NCBI GenBank assembly: GCA_030426955.1
Contig: JAUHXS010000010.1
Coordinates: 54,036-118,035, forward strand
Length of the DNA stretch: 64,000 bases
Direction of reading: 5' to 3'
DNA from: Bacteroidia bacterium
GTDB taxonomy: Bacteria; Bacteroidota; Bacteroidia; Chitinophagales; JAUHXS01
Shown here: one piece after another, positions 29,601-36,183 of the stretch
Layout: each line of letters starts with the position of its first letter
Numbering within the stretch: position 1 is the stretch's first letter
Notes under the pieces: generated by a model
Databases searched by the model: none
What the model saw: the letters and a program-made list of their open reading frames with translations, nothing else
What the model was told of the DNA's origin: nothing
Translations under genes and position numbers: made by a program

Positions 29601-29794
29601 TGCTTGGTGTTCCTAGAACCTTGTCTGACAATATAGCAACGAATTTGTTTAAGGAAAAGAAGCCAAGATCCTACAACGAAATAAGAAAGTCAATTAATAA
29701 TTTAAGTTTTAATGCTTGGGAGGACTTTAAACCAAATGGGTCTAAATTAAATGGAGACGAATGGAAAGAAATTACTAATATTCTATTGCGTTAA
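26669..29794 (+). CDS. hamB: HamB-type superfamily 2 helicase of a Hachiman defence system
   Basis: A 1041-residue helicase. Motif I is QMPTSAGKTLLAEF (about residue 318), motif II is the DEAH in IVDEAHNISNGQRGARL (about 423), and motif VI is FRNIVGRAGRTLVD (about 675). The long N-terminal (1-290) and C-terminal (700-1041) helical regions fit the Hachiman HamB layout, where the helicase senses DNA and controls HamA. The start overlaps hamA by eight bases, so the two are coupled. The last 20 bases overlap the convergent next gene. Confidence 0.85.
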   Translation: MDSETLNIDKILNRHSSFQKLYEDSQSNYVEKILTNSSTETIGSDKVLRYAFLLYNNALTKEIKTTQKEVELDFEKVYYLLRSLDISAVEEQFETVWGIDNIDTKVIYYFHLAVTGLLSNNDIKVQVDLKKYKYKSNDITNWEDKLITQVFNAVILLIRKDGVTDIKDGLSIIEELKQIQETYEDSFLNEAGESKVDKAINLIGYYHICKLLIETSNYLLQGYGYGENLINIITRHTKYAIESLINKPRIQNCTNVISQICKKLHSNCIWTQTSSLSTNIKALCKTLNEKNIIDLLPSQQEAIKNNFLDPASSATILQMPTSAGKTLLAEFAILQTKALIPDAKIVYLVPTRALINQVMGDLREDFEGLNIDIEKCSGAIELDPSEDLFLNSKIDILIATPEKFDLLIRKDHPVTHDISLVIVDEAHNISNGQRGARLELLLSILKREKPNLRYLLLTPFIPQKENGEIIRDWLSSGKTSIPPILVDWKPSDKIFLGIKEHKNDFKAEILPSLYDWTIKETDIKLGKPEIHSTAKKERLFEFNAKHFSNEDKSILFLCWGKGTADKKANLLYENLDVEIKKSEKVNLVSRYIEEVVGEPTTISKVLKKGIAVHHAGLTDEIKLLVEHLIKQREVSHICATTTVAQGINFPISTIHFDDFRKGSSGNLSISEFRNIVGRAGRTLVDNVGKILFPFNSKTNKDKAREYLKSDSEEITSALLDLILKSEKIVNAFSNSENNEERKELFKDNQALSSLIQYIIHLLNISNDDTFVDEIEDLFKDSLGYHIVDDEKKARFIQICQTLYFSLKENSSSGILSYADKTGFSVPSVLEIMKAKSSNPEILNKENWDPNNLFSQQDYSSMTNKVSIIAHLREVGLGTDSTYSAFNPETVSKILVDWVNGDNISILSKIHPSFRNKGEDRINDFVSYLTSATFKSSWGLSALEGIVNAKGDNIQDTNSYIPSMVYYGVRTKEAIALRMLGVPRTLSDNIATNLFKEKKPRSYNEIRKSINNLSFNAWEDFKPNGSKLNGDEWKEITNILLR

Positions 29795-30635
29795 TAAATA
29801 ATTCGTCTCTATTATAGTCGTTTAATAAATCGTCATTAATTTCAATTAAAGGATCATACCAATCAGCCTTTTTATTAGCCCATTCAACCCAATCTTTTAT
29901 GTCTTGGCATTGTGAAGTATGCTCTGCCTTTGTCTTAACGTATTCTCTTAATATTTTTGTTTGATGCCATCTGTTTGCTCCATTGAGAAGTTCCTTGAAT
30001 TTATATAGCTCATCTTCCTTCATTTTTTGTGCTTTTAATTCTGCTTCTCGCTCCCTTTCACGTTTTTCATGGTAGGCTCTGATCTCAGCTCTTTCTATTT
30101 TTTTTCTTTGACTTTCGACTTCAAGCCAAGCGACTATTTTAGCAAGCTTATCTTCTAGAGGTATAGTGGTATCTGAAAATTCTCTTACCCAATATGAAGT
30201 CCCAATCTTGAAGTACAAAACATTTGATGGGCTGTACTGTGCTTGTGGATAGTACTTCCCTTGAACCATAGTTCTATTCCTTCTTTCTTTAAGAGCCATT
30301 GGAATCTCTTCTTCAGCTACGATAAGATATGTAAGGTTATTTTTGAATGTTATTTGATGTCCCCTTGCTTTTAATAGTTTAACAAAAGCATCTAACAGCT
30401 TAGTTGCCCTGCCTACATTTTTGGGTGTCACAAGAACATCAATAATACTAGCAGAACTACTTATCATGCCTTCATACCTGAAAGAAGATTTTTTTAGTTT
30501 TAAATCAACTTTAAGTTCTCTTATTAATTTATCAGGATTAGTGAGTCTTGATACTCCTTTAATTATAGAACTATGAAGTTCTGTGATTTCTGAAGTTAGT
30601 TCGTTTACTTTTTTCTGAAACTGCTTATTGTCCAT
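29775..30635 (-). CDS. Uncharacterised mobile-element protein with central charged helix
   Basis: A 286-residue cytoplasmic protein counting from ATG 30635 (MDNKQFQKKV); the track start at 30659 is a TTG inside the palindrome. The N-terminus has a coiled-coil-like segment, then a mixed alpha/beta domain (SIIDVLVTPKNVGRATKLLDAF...LTYLIVAEEEIPMALKER). A highly charged helix of about 40 residues (EIRAYHEKREREREAELKAQ) and a Trp-rich tail (WVEWANKKADWYDPLIEIND) follow. The family is not recognised, though the tail resembles proteins seen on plasmids and ICEs. It converges on hamB with a 20-base overlap and is divergent from the regulator at 30698. It is a candidate accessory or maintenance gene of the island. 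Confidence 0.7.
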   Translation of the reverse strand: MDNKQFQKKVNELTSEITELHSSIIKGVSRLTNPDKLIRELKVDLKLKKSSFRYEGMISSSASIIDVLVTPKNVGRATKLLDAFVKLLKARGHQITFKNNLTYLIVAEEEIPMALKERRNRTMVQGKYYPQAQYSPSNVLYFKIGTSYWVREFSDTTIPLEDKLAKIVAWLEVESQRKKIERAEIRAYHEKREREREAELKAQKMKEDELYKFKELLNGANRWHQTKILREYVKTKAEHTSQCQDIKDWVEWANKKADWYDPLIEINDDLLNDYNRDELFINAIEY

Positions 30636-30647
30636 ATTGTATATTTT

Positions 30648-30671
30648 AAAACTTACCAATTGGTAAGTTTT
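30648..30671. promoter_or_regulatory. Perfect 24-bp palindromic operator between divergent genes
   Basis: AAAACTTACCAATTGGTAAGTTTT is a perfect dyad centred between the starts of the unknown gene (30635, minus) and the MerR-like regulator (30698, plus). Position and symmetry fit the binding site of a dimeric regulator controlling both genes, most simply the MerR-like product itself. Confidence 0.7.
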
Positions 30672-30697
30672 TTGTATATTAGTTTAAATTTGACACA

Positions 30698-31501
30698 TTG
30701 ACCAAGCAAGAAAAGAAATATTTTAGAGTAACAAAGCAAAAAGGATTTGAATCTAATTTCAAGACATATCACATGGATCCAAGTTATGACCACTTTAGGA
30801 TCTTATTTAATAAAAAAAATTACAGAATAGAACCTACTGTAATATCTTACAGGTTAATAAACCATTGGGATTCGAAAGGCTTGATTCCAGAAAGTTGTCG
30901 AGCTAAAAGTCAAAAGTGGAGGTATTATAGTTTGGTTGATTTAGTATGGATTGCAATAATTAAGGGGCTTAGAGAATTTGAGGTGGGTCTGCCGTTTATT
31001 CAGAAAGTCAAATCCAGCTTGAAAGTACAATTTGGAATAAGCGAATTTAGTGAGTTGGAGTTTTACATATCGTGGGCGGCTGTGCAAAAAGTCCCGTGTG
31101 AAATCTTAATATTTAGAGACGGATCAGCAGAGATAGCAACAATTTATGAAATAGAGGATTCAAAGGAAAAAATTGGTCTTGAAGCCCATTTCAATTTCAG
31201 TTTAAACATGATACTACAAAGCGTTATGCCTGAGTTAGACTTACAGCCCAATTATAGTTTATGGGTGAAATTGGAGCAAGATGTTGCCAAAATTGTGAAT
31301 TACATTAAAACAGGCAATTATAAAGAGATTAGCGTTGAAATGAAGAATGGGAAGGTCGAAACCATCTCTACAACAGAATTACATGACCCTAAGTCACAAA
31401 TACATGGACTACTTAGAAGAGGGGAATATCAAGAAGTTTCACACATCCAGAAAAATGGAAAAGTACTTCATATTAAAAGAAAAAAAACAGAGCGATTATG
31501 A
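30698..31501 (+). CDS. MerR-like DNA-binding regulator of the integrative element
   Basis: A 267-residue protein starting at TTG 30698 (an ATG start at MDPSYDHF, about 25 codons later, is also possible). A MerR-type winged helix lies around residues 40-90 (PTVISYRLINHWDSKGLIPE, WRYYSLVDLVWIAIIKGLREFEV). The C-terminal part contains two related motifs, NYKEISVEMKNGKVETI and EYQEVSHIQKNGKVLHI. No metal- or drug-binding MerR C-terminus is seen. It sits between the palindrome and the small ORF/recombinase, so it probably controls element genes or acts as an excision factor; that role is inferred. Confidence 0.72.
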   Translation: MTKQEKKYFRVTKQKGFESNFKTYHMDPSYDHFRILFNKKNYRIEPTVISYRLINHWDSKGLIPESCRAKSQKWRYYSLVDLVWIAIIKGLREFEVGLPFIQKVKSSLKVQFGISEFSELEFYISWAAVQKVPCEILIFRDGSAEIATIYEIEDSKEKIGLEAHFNFSLNMILQSVMPELDLQPNYSLWVKLEQDVAKIVNYIKTGNYKEISVEMKNGKVETISTTELHDPKSQIHGLLRRGEYQEVSHIQKNGKVLHIKRKKTERL

Positions 31502-31582
31502 TTAAGATCCTTGAAAAAAGGACACATTGCCAACGGAACAGTGACTTAGGAAGACTGAGCGCTATTCGCACCATGATGCATT

Positions 31583-31738
31583 ATGCTATCATTACAAAAA
31601 TGCAGGCAAGTCCTTAACTCGAAAAACAAAAATTATACTGACGAAGAAATAAAAAAGATTAGAGACTTTCTATATAAATTGGGTAATATAAACTTAAAGC
31701 AATTCAAACAAAAATCAACCCACAACTTTAAGTTTTAG
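31583..31738 (+). CDS. Small helper ORF upstream of the recombinase (51 aa)
   Basis: This ORF is absent from the track because of its size. It encodes MLSLQKCRQVLNSKNKNYTD followed by EEIKKIRDFLYKLGNINLKQF. The E-E-I-K-K-I-R-D-F-L-Y core resembles small proteins I have seen encoded just upstream of Bacteroidota serine recombinases (recollection of family context, not checked). It ends 39 bases before the recombinase start in the same direction. It is predicted helical; the role is unknown. Confidence 0.6.
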   Translation: MLSLQKCRQVLNSKNKNYTDEEIKKIRDFLYKLGNINLKQFKQKSTHNFKF

Positions 31739-31777
31739 CTTATTACTTTAGAATAAGAATAACAAATAAAAAGGCTT

Positions 31778-33322
31778 ATGGAAGGAGTTGTTATATATAC
31801 TCGAGTAAGTACTGATGAGCAGGCTAAGCATGGCTTTAGCCTTGCTCATCAAAGAACAGTACTTAAAAAGTATTGTGAAATCATGAATTTAAATATTTTG
31901 GAACATTTTGAAGATGATGGATATCCCGCGAAAGATTTTAATCGTCCAGGATTTATTAAGTTAATGCAATATTGCAAAGAAAATAAATCTACCCTTTCAA
32001 AAGTTCTTTTCACCAATTGGAGTCGATTTTCAAGAAACCAAATTGCGGGTTTAATGATGGTAGAGGAAATTTTATCTCTTGGCATTGATCCCAATGCTGT
32101 TGAGCAACCAATTGACCACTCTATTCCAGAGCAAAAGTATCTATTAAGCATCTACTTAACTGGTCCAGAAGTAGACAACGATATAAGAGCACGAAATACA
32201 ATTAACGGTATGGAGCGTTCAAAAAGGGAGGGAAACTATGTAGCAAAACCACCAAAAGGATATAACCCACGAAAAAGAAGTTTAGACGATGTCATTGAAC
32301 CAAATGAAGATGCTCACTTTATTCTAAAAGCTTTTGAGGATGTAGCAAATAACGATTCTCCAATCGATCACGTAAGGCAATCGCTCAATAAGAAGGGCTT
32401 TAATTGTTCGAAAAATCATTTCATAAACAATATTCTTAAAAATCCAGTGTACATTGGCAAAATTGCTATACGAGACAAAGATGGAGTGTTAGAACTTATA
32501 GAAGGAAAACACAAAGCTATTGTTTCTGAAGAATTGTTTGAACGCGTGCAGAACATTTTAAATAACAAACAAAGAAGGGTTCAAAAAACAAAATCTATTG
32601 ACCCAGATCTTGTTCTTAGAGGTTTCTTACTTTGCAACAATTGTGGGAAAAAGTTAACTGGAAGCAAATCAGGAGGCAATGGGGGCAAGTACGCATACCA
32701 TCACTGTGCAACACCCTGCACTACAAGATTTAGAGCAGATAAAGCAAATGAAGATTTTATTTCATATTTAAATTCTCTTAACATTAGCGAGGAGGTAGCT
32801 TCTTTGTATTCCCATGTATTAACAGATATATATAATAGTGAGATAGAAAATCAAGCGGACAAAGTAAAAAAAATAGAAGAGGAAATTTACAAATGCAAAT
32901 CTTTTATAGAAGAAGCCCAATCTAAACTTTTACAAAACACTCTAAGGGATGATGAATATAAATCTCTTAGAGATAAATACGAGGGTAAAAATAAGAAATT
33001 AGAATCTGAACTAGCTCGTATTAAAGAAGGGGATTCTAGTTTTTTAAACTATTTAGATTTCGGATTATTACTATTTCAAGATATAGGCAAATACTATCAA
33101 GAATCAAGTATTGAAGCAAAACAAGCATTAATTGGTTCGATGTTCCCAAATAATTTAGAATATTTCAAAAACAATTATCGAACCAGTTCAATGAATAAAG
33201 CACTTGAGCTAATAGTCAATAATAATGCGCTTACAGACAAAATAGAAAGAGGACTTGAAGTCGAAAAAAACTCCAAGTCCTCTAAAGCTCCCCCTCCTGG
33301 GCTCGAACCAGGGACCTATTGA
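31778..33322 (+). CDS. Large serine recombinase (site-specific integrase)
   Basis: A 514-residue large serine recombinase. The resolvase catalytic domain has Ser11 in IYTRVSTDEQ and arginines in NWSRFSRNQIAG; then the recombinase domain (GYNPRKRSLDDVIEPNEDA, NPVYIGKIAIRDKD), a zinc ribbon (LLCNNCGKKLTGSK...YHHC...C) and a coiled-coil segment (about 360-420). The last residues, KAPPPGLEPGTY, are translated from the 3' half of the tRNA-Asn gene, and the residues before them from its terminator hairpin. The native C-terminus may therefore have been shorter before integration. It is likely responsible for insertion of the island. Confidence 0.93.
   Translation: MEGVVIYTRVSTDEQAKHGFSLAHQRTVLKKYCEIMNLNILEHFEDDGYPAKDFNRPGFIKLMQYCKENKSTLSKVLFTNWSRFSRNQIAGLMMVEEILSLGIDPNAVEQPIDHSIPEQKYLLSIYLTGPEVDNDIRARNTINGMERSKREGNYVAKPPKGYNPRKRSLDDVIEPNEDAHFILKAFEDVANNDSPIDHVRQSLNKKGFNCSKNHFINNILKNPVYIGKIAIRDKDGVLELIEGKHKAIVSEELFERVQNILNNKQRRVQKTKSIDPDLVLRGFLLCNNCGKKLTGSKSGGNGGKYAYHHCATPCTTRFRADKANEDFISYLNSLNISEEVASLYSHVLTDIYNSEIENQADKVKKIEEEIYKCKSFIEEAQSKLLQNTLRDDEYKSLRDKYEGKNKKLESELARIKEGDSSFLNYLDFGLLLFQDIGKYYQESSIEAKQALIGSMFPNNLEYFKNNYRTSSMNKALELIVNNNALTDKIERGLEVEKNSKSSKAPPPGLEPGTY
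33241..33283 (-). terminator. Terminator of tRNA-Asn, embedded in the recombinase reading frame
   Basis: On the minus strand AGAGGACTTG and CAAGTCCTCT (perfect 10-bp arms) enclose a 16-base loop and are followed by TTCTATT, a U-rich tail. It starts five bases after the tRNA discriminator. The same bases encode RGLEVEKNSKSS of the recombinase on the plus strand. Confidence 0.75.
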
Positions 33323-33361
33323 TTAACAGTCAACCGCTCTAACCAACTGAGCTAAGGAGGA
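33288..33361 (-). tRNA. tRNA-Asn (anticodon GTT)
   Basis: The minus strand folds as a standard cloverleaf. The acceptor TCCTCCT pairs with AGGGGGA (one G-U), the D-arm is GCTC...GAGC, the anticodon arm GTTGA-CTGTTAA-TCAAT has anticodon GTT, and the T-arm is CCTGG-TTCGAGC-CCAGG. The discriminator is G and CCA is not encoded. The serine recombinase frame ends 35 bases inside its 3' half, making this the probable attachment site and right edge of the island. Confidence 0.95.
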
Positions 33362-33526
33362 ATGTAAATAGATTGCAGGTTGTAAAATTACAAGATTGCA
33401 AATTATTTAAAAACTAATTCCTATTTACTATTCACTAGTGCCTTCGTGCATAATGACATAGATACAATCTAGAAAACAATAAAAGGGAACACATAAAGAA
33501 CTTCCCTATTTCAAGAATAAGGAATG

Positions 33527-33557
33527 CAAAAATAAGCTTTATCAATAAATTATTCAA
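33527..33557 (-). promoter_or_regulatory. Candidate Bacteroidota-type promoter toward tRNA-Asn
   Basis: On the minus strand TTG is followed after 20 bases by TATTTTTG, matching the -33 TTG / -7 TAnnTTTG consensus of this phylum. It lies about 165 bases upstream of the tRNA. The gap 33362-33686 otherwise shows AT-rich sequence, no ORF, and short repeats such as GCAGGTTGTAAAATTACAAG. Confidence 0.4.
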
Positions 33558-33686
33558 TACAATTGAAGTAAATATTGTTCAATAATATCTAAAACGCAAC
33601 AAAATCAACTATTCTACGTAAAAGAAGTATAGAATCAAGATAAAAATCTTGTAATTTTTAATTTTCTAATCTTAAAACCTAAAGTT

Positions 33687-33833
33687 ATGGCACAAGGATA
33701 TTGCGTAAAATGTAAAGACAAAAGGGAAATGAGTGATGCAGAGGAAGTGACTATGAAAAATGGCAGAAAGGCTATGAAAGGAAAGTGTCCAGAATGTGGC
33801 ACGGGAATGTATAAAATTTTAGGGAAAGCCTGA
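33687..33833 (+). CDS. DUF5679 small zinc-ribbon protein (48 aa)
   Basis: This gene is too short for the track. It encodes MAQGYCVKCKDKREMSDAEE, continuing to KGKCPECGTGMYKILGKA. Two CxxC pairs (CVKC and CPEC) form a zinc ribbon, matching the DUF5679 family of tiny conserved proteins. The gene stands alone, followed by an inverted repeat that can serve as terminator for it and for the convergent beta-helix gene. The function is unknown. Confidence 0.85.
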   Translation: MAQGYCVKCKDKREMSDAEEVTMKNGRKAMKGKCPECGTGMYKILGKA

Positions 33834-33849
33834 TCAGTCAAAAATAGGC

Positions 33850-33911
33850 AATAGCCAAAAGGCAGTAGTTAAATAATACTTTTGCTTACTGGCTACTGTC
33901 TTTTGGCTATT
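33850..33911. terminator. Long inverted repeat between convergent genes (bidirectional terminator-like)
   Basis: AATAGCCAAAAGGCAGTAG (33850) and CTACTGTCTTTTGGCTATT (33893) are complementary over 19 bases with one mismatch. It is built of the GGCTATT/GCCAATAGC-type word seen elsewhere in Bacteroidota spacers and at 53125-53155 here. It sits between the DUF5679 gene and the convergent beta-helix gene. Confidence 0.6.
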
Positions 33912-36174
33912 AATTAATATGAACCAGTTCTTTGGTAAATATTTGGCCATTCACTTTTAACTCTACCCAATAGATACCTTCACTAAATCCTAATGATTGT
34001 GCATTAAATCGTGCTACATATCTTCCCGCAGATTGACTTTCATTCTTAGCAACAATTTCTCTACCCGAAATATCTAAAATACTTAAAGCTACCTGGCTTT
34101 CACGGATTAATTCATATTGAATCTTCACTTCATCCACAAATGGATTGGGTACAATCTGGAAGAAATCATTTTCAGCCAGACCAATGCCTGAAGGAGGTGA
34201 AGCTGTGTCAAAGGTAATTCCACTAGAATCTACAAGTACAATAATATTATCTACCTCTTGAGATTCTTCTGAAATGGTATATGTTGTATTGGTATCGATA
34301 GGAATCCCGGGTAAGTCTAGGTGCACCCAATATTCTCCATTACCAATGTTTTCAAACACGAAAGTTCCGTCTTGTCCTCCCTCGTTATGTGTTTCATCAA
34401 AAGCTACTGGGCTAGAAGTTGACTTATCAATTAACGAAACATCCAAACCATTCAATGGATCTCCTGGCCCTTGTATTTTTCCTGAACCAAGCCCTTCTTC
34501 TCCTTCACGAATGATACCTGTAATAGTACCTGTTCCAGGGTTGGGAATTAATTCTTTCACAACAACATCAAAACCAAACTCTGAATATCCTGCAAAGTTA
34601 ATCACACTGGCATTTTGCCATTTCAAGCTACTTTCATACCATGTTTTTAAAGCATTGGGATATTCCGTTTCATCTGCAATAATTTTCACTAAGTATTGCG
34701 AAGGATATAGATTAGAAAAATCATAAACACCAATACCTGTTCCAGCGTTACCATCTATGTTGTAAGTGTTTAATAGCTTAAGTACTCCTGAGCTTTGTTT
34801 TAAATACAACTCCGCAATACCGTTTTTAATTGTATCTGTTGAATCAACATAATAAGCCATTCCATAAATATTGTTTCCATGGTATGCAGATAATGGAGAA
34901 GAGTTTCCCATAAAATTCTGCATTACGGTTATCTTAAGTCCATGAGGCAGATTTGGCATCTGAAAACTCCAATTACCACTCGTATCTGCAGTCGTTTCGC
35001 CAATAAAATTTTCAGCTTGTTCTGCAGAATCTGTAAAAATCTGTATAAGTGCATCAGTTTCTGCTGTTCCAAAAATCATACCATCCATCGCCACACTATC
35101 AATGTAAGGAGCAAAAACCCCATTTTGAGGTTGAGCCGAATAATTAAACTGAATAGCTGCATCATACTCTGCTTGGTTTTCATAAATAGCGTTTTGATTG
35201 AAAATATTACCAAAAGTTTGGCTTCCTGAAACATAGATACCTGCATTTCCATTGTATGCAATAATATTTTGAGCGATGGTATCATTTTGAGAACCATCAA
35301 TCAAGGCAATACCATCTTTCCCATTCCCTAGAGGGCTATTCCCATCGGCTCCTATACCTATGTGGTTATTTAAAATATTAACTTCAATAGGCCCACTACT
35401 AGCATCCCCTATCACTAAAACTCCGTTACTGTCATTCCCAGCAATAATGTTAGGTGCAAGTGTTAATTGACCAATTTGTATATTATTGATCGAAGCATCT
35501 CCCTCAACCTTAATGCCATTTTGACCATTTCCGATTTTAGCATTCCCAGTTTTATTGACACCAATGTGATTGTTTAATATTTTAATATCTGAGCAATTAC
35601 TAAAACTATTGGCAATACTGATCCCATTTTCGGTGTTACCAGAAATAACATTGTTTTGGATTGTATTATGCTGTGCATCGCTGACATAAATACCTGTTTG
35701 GTTGCCCTTCCCTTCAATTAAACCATCTAATGCCGTTCCAAAGTAACATCCAGTGATCGTATTATGTTTCCCTCCTCCATAATAGCCATCAACTGTAATA
35801 CCCTTGATAAAACCATTAAACACTATACCACGAATAGTATTTTGGTTGGTCTCTAAGTTAATTCCATTCATATAAGGAATAGAATTGGTATCGAGGAGAA
35901 TAATGCCAGGAGATTGAGCTGTACCAATATATCCATCAATAAAGGTTGAGTCTCCAGTGGACAAATTTAAACTGTACATTAAGATGATAGTGTCGCCTTG
36001 TAAAGAGGGGTCGAATATAATAGTATCAAATCCTGCATGATTACTTGCACTATCAATATATGCTCTTAATGACATAGGGCTATTATCATCTAAAGCAGTT
36101 TGTACTTCATATTTTTTTGCAAAACTACAAGTAGCTAATCCAATAGCTAATGCTGATATTAAAACCTTTTTCAT
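33910..36174 (-). CDS. T9SS-exported right-handed beta-helix surface protein
   Basis: A 754-residue exported protein. The signal peptide is MKKVLISALAIGLATCSFA. Residues ~60-330 hold right-handed parallel beta-helix repeats with NNVISGNTENGISI, NNHIGVNKTGNAKIGNG and NIIAYNGNAGIYV words. Ig-like and CarboxypepD_reg-like segments (PGDPLNGLDVSLIDKST) follow. The C-terminus FQIVPNPFVDEVKIQYE...GIYWVELKVNGQ is a type A T9SS sorting domain. It is a paralogue of the larger gene just upstream (9-base gap), with which it shares the region before the sorting domain. It is probably an adhesin or polysaccharide-interacting surface protein. Confidence 0.88.
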   Translation of the reverse strand: MKKVLISALAIGLATCSFAKKYEVQTALDDNSPMSLRAYIDSASNHAGFDTIIFDPSLQGDTIILMYSLNLSTGDSTFIDGYIGTAQSPGIILLDTNSIPYMNGINLETNQNTIRGIVFNGFIKGITVDGYYGGGKHNTITGCYFGTALDGLIEGKGNQTGIYVSDAQHNTIQNNVISGNTENGISIANSFSNCSDIKILNNHIGVNKTGNAKIGNGQNGIKVEGDASINNIQIGQLTLAPNIIAGNDSNGVLVIGDASSGPIEVNILNNHIGIGADGNSPLGNGKDGIALIDGSQNDTIAQNIIAYNGNAGIYVSGSQTFGNIFNQNAIYENQAEYDAAIQFNYSAQPQNGVFAPYIDSVAMDGMIFGTAETDALIQIFTDSAEQAENFIGETTADTSGNWSFQMPNLPHGLKITVMQNFMGNSSPLSAYHGNNIYGMAYYVDSTDTIKNGIAELYLKQSSGVLKLLNTYNIDGNAGTGIGVYDFSNLYPSQYLVKIIADETEYPNALKTWYESSLKWQNASVINFAGYSEFGFDVVVKELIPNPGTGTITGIIREGEEGLGSGKIQGPGDPLNGLDVSLIDKSTSSPVAFDETHNEGGQDGTFVFENIGNGEYWVHLDLPGIPIDTNTTYTISEESQEVDNIIVLVDSSGITFDTASPPSGIGLAENDFFQIVPNPFVDEVKIQYELIRESQVALSILDISGREIVAKNESQSAGRYVARFNAQSLGFSEGIYWVELKVNGQIFTKELVHIN

Positions 36175-36183
36175 AAAAATAAT

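Noticed and set aside
25876-29794. Type I or III restriction system
   Set aside because: A helicase and nuclease are present, but there is no methyltransferase or specificity subunit and the nuclease shows the DUF1837 pattern, so Hachiman is preferred.
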